In this document: positions 1 through 5,674 of the stretch, piece by piece | Numbering within the stretch: the first letter of the stretch is position 1 | How the letters are laid out: every line of letters starts with the position of its first letter | DNA from: Gemmatimonadaceae bacterium | GTDB lineage: Bacteria; Gemmatimonadota; Gemmatimonadetes; Gemmatimonadales; Gemmatimonadaceae | Reading direction: 5' to 3' | Length of the DNA stretch: 5,674 nt | NCBI GenBank assembly: GCA_013813605.1 | Contig: JACCRL010000084.1 | Location: forward strand, 1-5,674 | Translations under genes and position numbers: made by a program | Notes under the pieces: model-generated | What the model saw: only the letters and a program-made list of their open reading frames with translations | What the model was told of the DNA's origin: nothing | The model's database searches: none

Positions 1-225
1 GTGCTGTACGAGAAAGAATACGCGGCGCTCCTGCCCGGACTGCTGAAACAGCTGATGTCCGACGCGGGTCACTCCCTCGTCGCGGACCCCGGACGCGTTG
101 CAGCGCCGCTCTTCATCGAGTCGTGCAGGGCCGCGGGCCTGGCGATCGTCGCGAGGGAAACGCAGCCCTTTGCGGCAGGGGAGATTCGACAGTCGATCGA
201 CATCTATGAGATTCAGCGCTGCTGA
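1..225 (+). CDS. C-terminal part of a class I SAM-dependent methyltransferase, ETF-beta lysine methyltransferase (METTL20)-like; cut by left edge
   Basis: Only the last 74 codons are present. The first codon in the window is GTG, but it is probably an internal Val (a D-V-L-Y-E type strand end), because 74 residues cannot hold a SAM-binding Rossmann core. What is seen: LYE at residues 2-4, a following amphipathic helix (AALLPGLLKQL), a beta strand ending in the motif DPGR at 29-32, then a helix and a C-terminal strand; TGA stop at 223-225. The order [D]-x-(L/F)-Y-E ... DPGR fits the PF10294/METTL20-type protein-lysine methyltransferases, which trimethylate the recognition loop of ETF-beta in mitochondria; an Agrobacterium homologue acts on ETF-beta and ribosomal L7/L12. 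The gene converges on the etfB-etfA-ETF-QO operon, with 64 bases between stop codons and no clear terminator there. The methyltransferase assignment is moderately secure. The ETF-beta target is inferred from motif plus neighbourhood; another small-protein or ribosomal-protein methyltransferase is possible. Confidence 0.6.
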   Translation: MLYEKEYAALLPGLLKQLMSDAGHSLVADPGRVAAPLFIESCRAAGLAIVARETQPFAAGEIRQSIDIYEIQRC

Positions 226-289
226 CAACTGCAACTGAACATGAGGTCAGCGGGGAGTCTACAGCCAACAGCGTGTGCCTTCCCCCGAA

Positions 290-1960
290 TTACATCAGCC
301 GGTACTTCGGGCCGCTTCCCCCCTCGCGCGGCGTCCACCGGGGCCCGATCACATCAGTGGCCTTGCAATCAATACAGTTTGCCGGACTGACAACCAGCCT
401 GTCGCCATCGCGCTCATAAACTCCAGCCGGGCACATGTGCGTGTAAAGCTCGGCAACGGCAGGACCGACATCGGGCCCGATTAGCAGGTGGGATGGAATG
501 TCGTCGCGCGTTGCGTTCCCCGACTTGAAGACCGCGTCGAGTTTGCTGAACGTGAGCTTCCCGTCAGGGACAAGCGGTGCCGCCGTGTCTGCTCGCCGGG
601 GTACCTCTGCGTCGGCATGCGAGTCGATCTTACTTCCGGGAAAGGCGCCACCCGTCAGGGTCATCAGCGTCGCCTGAATTCCGCCGAAATAAAACCCGCT
701 CGCCTGGAACGCGAGGCGCATGTTGCGCCGCTTGTGCAGATCGCCTCGAATGAAGCTGCCGTCCACCATCGCATCGTAGTCCCTGAGCGCCGCCGCGGTC
801 GTATCTCCCTTCCTGAGCGCGGCGAACGCAGCGCGCGCGGCGTACATGCCCGACTGCATCGCGTAGTGGATTCCCTTGAGCGATGCGACTTCGACGTAAC
901 CCGCCGAATCCCCGACGATCATCAGCCCATCGCCGTGCCGGCGCGCTGGCAACGCATGGTAGCCCCCCTCGGGAATCGTCTTCGCCCCCCATTCCACCAT
1001 CTCGCCACCTTCGAGAAACGGCCGGATCAGCGGATGAAGCTTGAGCCGCTGCAGCATCTCGTGCACATCGAGTGAGGTGCTCTTGTAATCGAGTCCGACG
1101 ACGAGGCCGAGTGCGACGAGGTTCGGCGTGAGCGGATACATGAAGCTTCCGCCGAATGCATCGGTGGGCAGCGGCCAGCCGAGCGTGTGGATAATGGCGT
1201 CGAGCGGAGTTTTCGTCTCCCAGATTTCCTTGACGCCGAGCGCGAAGATCTGCGGGTTCGCCGACGAGATCTTCTGCCACTGCAGATAAGCCTGCGACAG
1301 CGTGCCGCGCGTGCCCTCCGCGAGCACCGTAACCTGCGCCGTGATGTCGGTGGGCGGCGTGAACCCGCTGCCCGGCTCGCCATTTCTCGCCAGGCCGGTC
1401 GGGGTAGTGCGCACCCCGGTGACGCGCGTGCCTTCGGTCAGAAGGCCGGCGGCGGGAAAGCCGGTGAAGATGTTGACGCCCACTCCTTCCGCCTTTTCGC
1501 CGAGCCATCGCACGATCTCGCAGAGCGACGCGATGTAGTAGCCGTGGTTCTGCATCGTCGGCGGCGTGGGAATTCGCTGCGCCCGCTCGCCCGTCATGAA
1601 GTAGACTCGCTCGCCTGACACCGGAGCACGAAACGGAAAGTCGGAATCGGCGAGATCGGGGAACAGCTCGCGCATCGCGATCGGATTGACGACCGCGCCC
1701 GACAGCGACGCTTCTCCGAGCGCTCCGGCTTTCTCGAGAACGCCGATCTGGACGTCGCCGAGCGTGCCGCCCGCCTCGTTGTCCTGCTTCACGAGCTTGG
1801 CAAGCTCGATCGCGCCGGCGAGACCGGCGGGTCCACCGCCGACGAACAGCACGTCCATCGGCACCGCTTCCGCGTCAGCGGGACCGGTGAGAATGAGCTT
1901 GTCGAGCGGGAGTGCCGCCTGGTGGCGGCTCGGCATCACCGATCCGGCGCGGTCCGGCAT
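290..1960 (-). CDS. Electron transfer flavoprotein:ubiquinone oxidoreductase (ETF-QO) with a variant Fe-S motif
   Basis: A 556-residue membrane-associated flavoprotein that takes electrons from reduced ETF and reduces quinone. After a ~35-residue N-terminal extension there is the FAD dinucleotide-binding motif MDVLFVGGGPAGLAG (35-49). GVKEIWE (242-248) lies in the quinone/FAD domain. The second FAD contact region is IVGDSAGYVEVASLKG (348-363) followed by HYAMQSGM. The C-terminal ferredoxin-like domain has CPAGVYE (Cys510), NCIDCKATD (Cys529, Cys532) and REGGSGPKY near the end. Length and domain order match single-chain ETF-QO rather than separate FixC plus FixX. Oddity: the family motif is CxxCxxC (CIDCKTC); here the last Cys is Thr535 (codon ACT), so only three ligand cysteines remain. 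The only other Cys is Cys147, in the flavin part. The ATG overlaps the etfA stop by one base (TGATG), with AAGAAGG at 1974-1968 seven bases upstream as ribosome binding site. A later in-frame Met at residue 9 is possible but has no better site. It is the last gene of the etf operon. Confidence 0.95.
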   Translation of the reverse strand: MPDRAGSVMPSRHQAALPLDKLILTGPADAEAVPMDVLFVGGGPAGLAGAIELAKLVKQDNEAGGTLGDVQIGVLEKAGALGEASLSGAVVNPIAMRELFPDLADSDFPFRAPVSGERVYFMTGERAQRIPTPPTMQNHGYYIASLCEIVRWLGEKAEGVGVNIFTGFPAAGLLTEGTRVTGVRTTPTGLARNGEPGSGFTPPTDITAQVTVLAEGTRGTLSQAYLQWQKISSANPQIFALGVKEIWETKTPLDAIIHTLGWPLPTDAFGGSFMYPLTPNLVALGLVVGLDYKSTSLDVHEMLQRLKLHPLIRPFLEGGEMVEWGAKTIPEGGYHALPARRHGDGLMIVGDSAGYVEVASLKGIHYAMQSGMYAARAAFAALRKGDTTAAALRDYDAMVDGSFIRGDLHKRRNMRLAFQASGFYFGGIQATLMTLTGGAFPGSKIDSHADAEVPRRADTAAPLVPDGKLTFSKLDAVFKSGNATRDDIPSHLLIGPDVGPAVAELYTHMCPAGVYERDGDRLVVSPANCIDCKATDVIGPRWTPREGGSGPKYRLM

Positions 1961-2949
1961 CAGTGGCCCTTCTTCGCCTCGCGAATCGCCGCGGTGAGCG
2001 CGGGGACGATCTCGAATACGTCGCCGACGATCCCGTAGTCTGCGATCTTGAAGATCGGCGCGTCCTTGTCCTTGTTGACGGCGACGATCGTCTTCGAAGT
2101 CCGCATGCCCGCGAGGTGCTGCACCGCGCCTGAGATTCCGACGGCGATGTAAAGCTCCGGGCTGACGAGGCGGCCGGTCTGGCCGATCTGGTCACTGTGC
2201 GGACGCCACCCGTCGTCGGTCACCGCACGCGTTGCACCGACGGCGGCGTTGCCGAACGCATCGGCGAGGTCTTCGACAAGCTTGAAGTTCTCCGCTGCCT
2301 TGAGTCCGCGTCCGCCAGCGATCACCACCGGTGCTTCGGCGAGGTCGAGCTTCCCTGCTCCACCCACTCGCGTTTCGGTGACCTTGACCCTGGTCGCGCC
2401 CGGATCGACCGACGGCTGCGCGTTCTCCACCTTCCCCGCTTTGGGATTCTCCGCGGGGCTGATGACGTTGGGGCGCATCGCCAGCACTGCCGGCGTGGCC
2501 GAGATGGCGAGCGTAGCAATCACCTTGCCGATGTTCACCGGATGACGGACGACGATCGCATCGCCCTCGACCTCGAACGAAAGCACGTCGGTGACAATGC
2601 TGACGCCAAGCCTCGCTGCGACACGTGGTGCGACATCCCGTCCCTGCGCCGTGGTGCTGAAGATCGCTGCGCGGTAACCGCCCGACTTGATGCGATCTGC
2701 TGTTGTCGAGGCGGCGACTTCCGCGTTGTAGTTCGCGAGGCCAGCGTGCTCGACGACGATCACGACGTCGGCGCCGTGCTGCGCCGCCTGCGGAGCCTTG
2801 GCCGCGATGCCGGGCGGACCGAGCAACAGCGCGTGCACCTCCCCGCCACCGGAACCATCGGCAAGCATGCGCGCCGCAGTGACGGCTTCGAGCCCTACCT
2901 TGCGAATGTCGGTGCCACGCGTCTCGACGAAAGCAAAGATGTTCGCCAT
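1960..2949 (-). CDS. etfA: Electron transfer flavoprotein subunit alpha
   Basis: A 329-residue FAD-carrying subunit of the soluble ETF heterodimer, which shuttles electrons from acyl-CoA dehydrogenases to ETF-QO. The N-terminal domain (about 1-190) is the ETF fold shared with the beta subunit. The C-terminal FAD domain (about 205-329) has the family motifs in order: [11 protein letters not shown] (212-222), TRAVTDDGW (240-248), QIGQTG (254-259), the ETF-alpha signature [13 protein letters not shown] (266-278) continuing through AGM to IVAVN (288-292), and DYGIVGD (304-310). Length is normal for a bacterial ETF-alpha. The ATG start at 2949-2947 shares one base with the etfB stop (TGATG) and is preceded by AAAGG at 2961-2957, seven bases away, so translation is probably coupled to etfB. 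Pairing with ETF-QO points to a standard, non-bifurcating ETF; no NADH-bifurcating partner genes are seen. Confidence 0.97.
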   Translation of the reverse strand: MANIFAFVETRGTDIRKVGLEAVTAARMLADGSGGGEVHALLLGPPGIAAKAPQAAQHGADVVIVVEHAGLANYNAEVAASTTADRIKSGGYRAAIFSTTAQGRDVAPRVAARLGVSIVTDVLSFEVEGDAIVVRHPVNIGKVIATLAISATPAVLAMRPNVISPAENPKAGKVENAQPSVDPGATRVKVTETRVGGAGKLDLAEAPVVIAGGRGLKAAENFKLVEDLADAFGNAAVGATRAVTDDGWRPHSDQIGQTGRLVSPELYIAVGISGAVQHLAGMRTSKTIVAVNKDKDAPIFKIADYGIVGDVFEIVPALTAAIREAKKGH

Positions 2950-3701
2950 CAGAGAACCTTTGCCTCGGTCTGGAGGAGACGAACCAGCTCCGGCACCGCG
3001 GCAGCACCCTCGCCGACGATGCGTCCCGCCTTTCGATCGGGCGGTAGCTCGAGCTTGCGAACCTTTACCTGCGGCTCAGCGAGCTGCGCGGGCTTTGACT
3101 CCAGCGGCTTCTTCTTCGCCGCCATGATTCCCTTGAGCGATGGATAGCGCGCGGTGTTGAGCCCCTCATCCACTGTTAGCACGACGGGAAGCGAGAACTC
3201 GACCATTTCCTGCGCGCCCTCGAGCTCGCGCTTGGCCGTTCCCCGTCCGTTCGCGATCTCGAGCGAAGAAATCGCCGTCACGCAGGGAACTCCCATCAGC
3301 TCGGCAACCATCGGTCCGACGACGCCGTTGGAAGAATCGGGAGAGATCTTGCCGAAGAGCACAAGGTCGTAAGCGCCCGCCTTCAGCTCCTCGGCGAGCG
3401 CCTTCGCAATGGTGAAGCCGTCGAATGGCACACGGTCGGCCTTGAGGTGGACGCCCTTGTCGGCACCCATGCTGAGGGCTTTGCGGATGGTCTCCTGTAC
3501 GACGTCAGGACCGAGTGAGATCACCGTAACCTCGCCGGCGCCCGCTTTTTCCTTCAACTGCAGCGCGGCCTCGACGGCCCACGCGTCAAAGTCGTTGATA
3601 TCGAACTTGAGCCCCGCCTCATCGAGCGAGGTTCCGTCCCCGCCGATCTTGAAGCGCACGTCCATGTCAGGCACCCGCTTTACGCACACGGCAATCTTCA
3701 C
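2949..3701 (-). CDS. etfB: Electron transfer flavoprotein subunit beta
   Basis: A 250-residue ETF-beta subunit, which holds AMP and carries the loop that docks on acyl-CoA dehydrogenases. Seen: the family N-terminus MKIAVCVKRVPD; DINDFDAWAVEAALQLKE (34-51); a nucleotide-binding-like segment VPFDGFTIAKALA (91-103); the FGKISPDSSNGVVGP stretch (116-130); and the ETF-beta signature running from AKRELEGAQEM (156-166) through VEFSLPVVLT (167-176). The recognition loop follows: RYPSLKGIMAAKKKPLE (185-201), with Leu189 at the position of the human anchor leucine and Lys196-198 in the region methylated in human ETF-beta. The start is GTG at 3701-3699, supported by GGAG (3713-3710) eight bases upstream and by the conserved MKI(A/V)V start. 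Oddity: the 122-129 segment DSSNGVVG differs from the DxDxxQxG pattern common in the family. First gene of the etf operon; a CRP-type palindrome lies just upstream. Confidence 0.97.
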   Translation of the reverse strand: MKIAVCVKRVPDMDVRFKIGGDGTSLDEAGLKFDINDFDAWAVEAALQLKEKAGAGEVTVISLGPDVVQETIRKALSMGADKGVHLKADRVPFDGFTIAKALAEELKAGAYDLVLFGKISPDSSNGVVGPMVAELMGVPCVTAISSLEIANGRGTAKRELEGAQEMVEFSLPVVLTVDEGLNTARYPSLKGIMAAKKKPLESKPAQLAEPQVKVRKLELPPDRKAGRIVGEGAAAVPELVRLLQTEAKVL

Positions 3702-3709
3702 CGCGGAAT

Positions 3710-3713
3710 CTCC
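3710..3713 (-). promoter_or_regulatory. Ribosome binding site of etfB (supports the GTG start)
   Basis: On the minus strand GGAG stands eight bases before the GTG codon at 3701-3699. An ATG at 3715-3713 is closer to the palindrome but is out of frame and reaches TGA after five codons (MEIPR), overlapping the etfB start. The GTG is therefore the only start that fits both spacing and the conserved ETF-beta N-terminus. Confidence 0.75.
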
Positions 3714-3731
3714 ATGTGAATGATTTCACAT
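3714..3731. promoter_or_regulatory. CRP/FNR-family-type operator (TGTGA-N6-TCACA palindrome) upstream of etfB
   Basis: The plus strand reads ATGTGAATGATTTCACAT: perfect 7-base arms (ATGTGAA/TTCACAT) around a TGAT centre. Its 16-base core, 3715-3730, is an exact match to the CRP-type consensus TGTGA-N6-TCACA, as used by CRP, Vfr, Clp and GlxR. The centre lies about 21 bases before the etfB start codon. That is too close for classical activation of etfB and fits repression by covering the -10 or start region. The arms could also form a short RNA hairpin just before the ribosome binding site. The sequence match is direct; the regulator's identity and function are inferred. Confidence 0.6.
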
Positions 3732-3751
3732 AAAGATACAGGCAAGCTCAA
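3723..3751 (-). promoter_or_regulatory. Possible sigma70-type promoter of the etf operon
   Basis: On the minus strand TTGAGC (3751-3746; four of six to TTGACA) and TGAAAT (3728-3723; four of six to TATAAT) are separated by 17 bases. A start near 3716 would leave a leader of about 15 bases carrying the GGAG site. The -10 element lies inside the CRP-type palindrome. This is a weak consensus match; another AT-rich hexamer, TATCTT (3738-3733), has no partner at proper spacing. Confidence 0.3.
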
Positions 3752-3764
3752 CCCCGGCGCTCAG

Positions 3765-3797
3765 AGACGAAGAAGGTCCGGGCACTGGGCCCGGACC
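3765..3797 (-). terminator. Rho-independent-like terminator after the acyl-CoA dehydrogenase gene
   Basis: A perfect 9-base-pair GC-rich stem, GGTCCGGGC (3775-3783) with GCCCGGACC (3789-3797), closes a 5-base loop. On the minus strand it is followed by TTCTTCGTCT, a broken T tract; on the plus strand no T tract follows. It lies 76 bases past the dehydrogenase stop and before the etfB promoter region, so it would separate the two transcription units. The interrupted T run makes it imperfect. Confidence 0.6.
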
Positions 3798-3872
3798 ATC
3801 CGCTCCGCTCAGGCTGCAACCTTGTTGACCGAAGACTAGCCAGCAGCCGTCAGTTGCTCGTCAGTCCGGTGG

Positions 3873-5051
3873 TCATCCTTCGAAGGCACTCAGCCCGGTT
3901 ACCGCCTGCCCCAGGATCAGGGTATGGATGTCGTGAGTTCCTTCGTAGGTGTACACACTCTCGAGATTGGCCATGTGGCGCATCGACGAATACTCGGCGA
4001 GTATTCCGTTGGCGCCGAGCAGACGGCGCGCTTCACGAGCGATGTCGGTGGCGATGCTGACGTTGTTCCGCTTTGCCAGTGAGACCTGCTGCGGGGTGAA
4101 AGTGCCGGCGTCCTTCAGCCGCCCGAGGTGCAGCGCGAGCAATTGTCCCTTCACCAGCTCGGTCAGCATCTCAGCGAGCCGCTGCTGCTGAATCTGAAAG
4201 CCCCCGATCGGCTTCCCGAACATCACGCGGTTGCCGGCGTAGTCGAGCGCTTCCTCGTAGCACGCCATCGCCGCACCCATCGCACCCCACGAGATCCCGT
4301 ACCGCGCCTGGGTGAGACACATGAGCGGACTTCTTATTCCGCCGGACTTTGGAAGCAATGCCGTTGCCGGCAGCTTCACGTCCTGCAGCACCAGCTCGCT
4401 CGTATCGGACGCGCGCAGCGAAAGCTTCCCCTTCTGGTCCTTGCCGGAGAATCCCGGTGTGTCCGTCGGCACGATGAAGCCGCGGATCGACTTGTCGCTC
4501 TTGTCGTCCCCCGTCTTCGCCCAGATGATCGCGACCTGCGCCGTGGATCCGTTGGTGATCCACATCTTTGCGCCGTTGATCACCCAGCTGCCATCCTTCT
4601 GCTCGCGCGCGGTGGTGATCATTCCCGACGGATTCGACCCGTAGTCAGGCTCCGTCAGGCCGAAGCATCCGATTATTTCACCACTCGCCATTTTCGGGAG
4701 GTAGTGCCGCTTCTGCTCCTCGCTGCCGAAGGCGTAGATCGGATACATCACCAGCGCACCCTGCACTGAAGCAAATGAGCGCACTCCGGAGTCCCCGCGC
4801 TCCAGCTCCTGCATGATCAGCCCGTAGGAAACGTTGTTGAGCCCCGCGCAGCCGTACTCCTCCGGCAGGTTGGCGCCGAACATTCCCAGCTCCGCCATCT
4901 CCGGGATCAGCTCCTTCGGAAAGCGTCCCTCTATGTAGCAGTCGCCGATGATGGGAAGAACCTTTTCGTCGACAAACGCGCGCACAGTATCGCGGACGGC
5001 GCGCTCCTCCTCGGAGAGCGCCGAATCAATGTTGTAGAAATCGGTTGCCAT
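3873..5051 (-). CDS. gcdH: Acyl-CoA dehydrogenase, glutaryl-CoA dehydrogenase type
   Basis: A 392-residue cytosolic FAD enzyme of the acyl-CoA dehydrogenase family that would oxidise its acyl-CoA and give the electrons to ETF. Seen: the N-terminal helical domain; the flavin-binding segment CFGLTEPDYGSNPSG (129-143); WITNGS (164-169); the GKLSLRASDTSE region (208-219); ARYGISWGAMGA (249-260); and the C-terminal GTHDIHTLILG (371-381). The closest family by eye is glutaryl-CoA dehydrogenase. ELERGDSGVRSFASVQ (82-97) aligns with the human ELERVDSGYRSAMSVQ segment, keeping the glutarate-binding Arg (Arg91, human Arg94) and Ser95 (human Ser98). Tyr369-Glu370 match the human Tyr369 and catalytic Glu370. 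Glu84 (human Glu87) and the Tyr favour the decarboxylating form, which gives crotonyl-CoA and CO2. No other lysine, tryptophan or benzoyl-CoA degradation gene is in view, so the substrate is inferred. The ATG lacks a clear Shine-Dalgarno sequence. It starts 26 bases after the SprT-like gene and is probably co-transcribed with it. Confidence 0.9.
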   Translation of the reverse strand: MATDFYNIDSALSEEERAVRDTVRAFVDEKVLPIIGDCYIEGRFPKELIPEMAELGMFGANLPEEYGCAGLNNVSYGLIMQELERGDSGVRSFASVQGALVMYPIYAFGSEEQKRHYLPKMASGEIIGCFGLTEPDYGSNPSGMITTAREQKDGSWVINGAKMWITNGSTAQVAIIWAKTGDDKSDKSIRGFIVPTDTPGFSGKDQKGKLSLRASDTSELVLQDVKLPATALLPKSGGIRSPLMCLTQARYGISWGAMGAAMACYEEALDYAGNRVMFGKPIGGFQIQQQRLAEMLTELVKGQLLALHLGRLKDAGTFTPQQVSLAKRNNVSIATDIAREARRLLGANGILAEYSSMRHMANLESVYTYEGTHDIHTLILGQAVTGLSAFEG

Positions 5052-5077
5052 GACTGAAACTTAGCCCGGAACGGCCG

Positions 5078-5674
5078 TCATGCGACGGCTCTGCAAGCGA
5101 GCGGCGTGATCCCGACAGCGCGCGCCTTGCTGCGAAAGGTCGAGCCGTGATCGACGGCGAGGCCCTGCTCGTCCTGCCATTGGTGCACCATCTCATGCAG
5201 TAGCGTATGCAGCGCCTCAGCCCATCCGTCGCGCCGGATATGTCTGCGGCTGATCACGATCTCGGCCTCGGCGTGTTCCGCGCGCGGACTGTAGTGGCCA
5301 AGCCGGCTCTTCATGCGCCGCGAAATGCGAATCGGAATCGTGCGCAGCATCCCCGCGAAGCGCTCCCCGTTCAGGCGCCCGTGTTGGAGCGACAGCTCGC
5401 GCGCGAGTGGCTCATCGGCGGGATCCATTCGCTCCGGCCGCCGGATTCTCGGGGTGCGCTCCGTGGCGGCGAAAACCGGAAATTCGAGAATCTTCCGCTT
5501 CGCATCCTGGCGCGCGAGCCGTGTGCGTCCATGAACGAATGTGATGATCGCCTTCCAGACGTCCTCACCGGCGCTGAGAAAGCTGTTGTGAATCCGCAGC
5601 TCGCCCCCGCCGAAGCTCACCACCACCGTTCGATTGGTGGTGAGACGAATACGGTACTCCGCGTCGAGGCCGAG
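5078..5674 (-). CDS. SprT-like zinc metalloprotease-fold protein; N-terminus cut by right edge
   Basis: The frame stays open to the window edge, giving 198 visible residues. A GTG at 5626-5624 could be read as a start, but it sits inside a continuous strand-like segment (YRIRLTTNRTVVVSF), so the true start is more likely outside. Numbering from the edge, the SprT-like catalytic motif is HEMVH at 160-164, in the context LLHEMVHQWQDE. A third metal-ligand candidate, His176, is in DHGSTFRSKA. These match the HExxH...HGxxF layout of SprT/Spartan-like domains. The protein ends about 22 residues after that His, with one Cys near the end, so the zinc-ribbon domain of classical SprT is absent. The substrate is unknown; in eukaryotes Spartan cleaves DNA-protein crosslinks, but bacterial roles are not established. 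It lies 26 bases upstream of the acyl-CoA dehydrogenase gene on the same strand, with no evident functional link. Confidence 0.85.
   Translation of the reverse strand, partial: LGLDAEYRIRLTTNRTVVVSFGGGELRIHNSFLSAGEDVWKAIITFVHGRTRLARQDAKRKILEFPVFAATERTPRIRRPERMDPADEPLARELSLQHGRLNGERFAGMLRTIPIRISRRMKSRLGHYSPRAEHAEAEIVISRRHIRRDGWAEALHTLLHEMVHQWQDEQGLAVDHGSTFRSKARAVGITPLACRAVA

Noticed and set aside
251..287. Possible terminator between the convergent genes (GGGGA/TCCCC pairing)
   Set aside because: There are only five to six pairs around a loop of about 24 bases and no T tract on either strand; not better than chance.
345..360. Frameshift or pseudogene as explanation for the missing ETF-QO cysteine
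   Set aside because: Conserved sequence continues in frame on both sides (NCIDCK before, REGGSGPKY after) and the stop is at the usual place, so a substitution is the simpler reading.
488..1075. Plus-strand open frame (195 codons) opposite ETF-QO, and similar ones at 1187-1618 and 4128-4769
   Set aside because: They are antisense shadows of ETF-QO and the acyl-CoA dehydrogenase, with Arg-rich low-quality translations and no supporting family motif.
630..1508. Same-strand alternative frame (292 codons) within ETF-QO
   Set aside because: Its translation is Arg/Gly/His-rich shadow sequence, while the ETF-QO frame carries all family motifs across the same bases.
2197..3147. Long plus-strand open frame (316 codons) opposite etfA and etfB
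   Set aside because: It is antisense to two certain genes in GC-rich DNA, where long shadow frames are common. Its translation is rich in Arg, Cys and His and shows no recognisable domain.
3698..3715. Five-codon upstream reading frame (ATG...TGA, MEIPR) overlapping the etfB start
   Set aside because: Its ATG overlaps the etfB ribosome binding site and it has no site of its own; probably chance, though the TGA/GTG overlap is neat.
3848..3865. Two copies of CGTCAGT starting 11 bases apart, downstream of the dehydrogenase gene
   Set aside because: Seven-base direct repeats are expected by chance, and the location past a stop codon and before a terminator gives no regulatory reason for them.
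3877..3886. Palindrome CCTTCGAAGG at the 3' end of the dehydrogenase gene
   Set aside because: It lies in coding sequence, has no loop room for a hairpin, and ten-base palindromes arise by chance.

Overview
The window is compact, GC-rich bacterial DNA with six protein genes, almost all on the minus strand. No RNA genes, mobile elements, CRISPR arrays or long repeats were seen. ETF plus an ETF:quinone oxidoreductase (ETF-QO) implies an organism with a respiratory quinone pool that oxidises acyl-CoAs. The GC-rich code, GTG starts and style of the ETF and SprT-like proteins suggest a soil-type phylum such as Gemmatimonadota. That placement is a low-confidence impression, because there is no marker gene.

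Layout from high to low coordinates, the direction of most transcription: (1) a SprT-like zinc metalloprotease cut by the right edge (5078-5674, minus). (2) After 26 bases, a glutaryl-CoA-dehydrogenase-type acyl-CoA dehydrogenase (3873-5051, minus). (3) A 171-base gap (3702-3872) with a terminator-like GC hairpin, a possible promoter, a perfect CRP-type palindrome (TGTGA-N6-TCACA) and the etfB ribosome binding site. (4) An etfB-etfA-ETF-QO operon (3701 down to 290), with both junctions being one-base TGATG stop/start overlaps. (5) A 64-base convergent gap (226-289) with nothing convincing in it. (6) On the plus strand, the C-terminal end of a class I methyltransferase (1-225), which resembles the ETF-beta lysine methyltransferase family (METTL20/ETFBKMT).

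The genes form a coherent electron route. The acyl-CoA dehydrogenase passes electrons to the ETF heterodimer, which passes them to ETF-QO and then to quinone. The methyltransferase fragment may modify the ETF-beta recognition loop that docks on dehydrogenases. The terminator and palindrome suggest the etf operon is transcribed and controlled separately from the dehydrogenase.

The points most worth a second look are: ETF-QO has lost one of the four cysteines expected to bind its [4Fe-4S] cluster (CxxCxxC reads CIDCKAT); the CRP-type site sits on the etfB start; and a METTL20-like gene adjoins its likely substrate. The rest looks like ordinary core metabolism.
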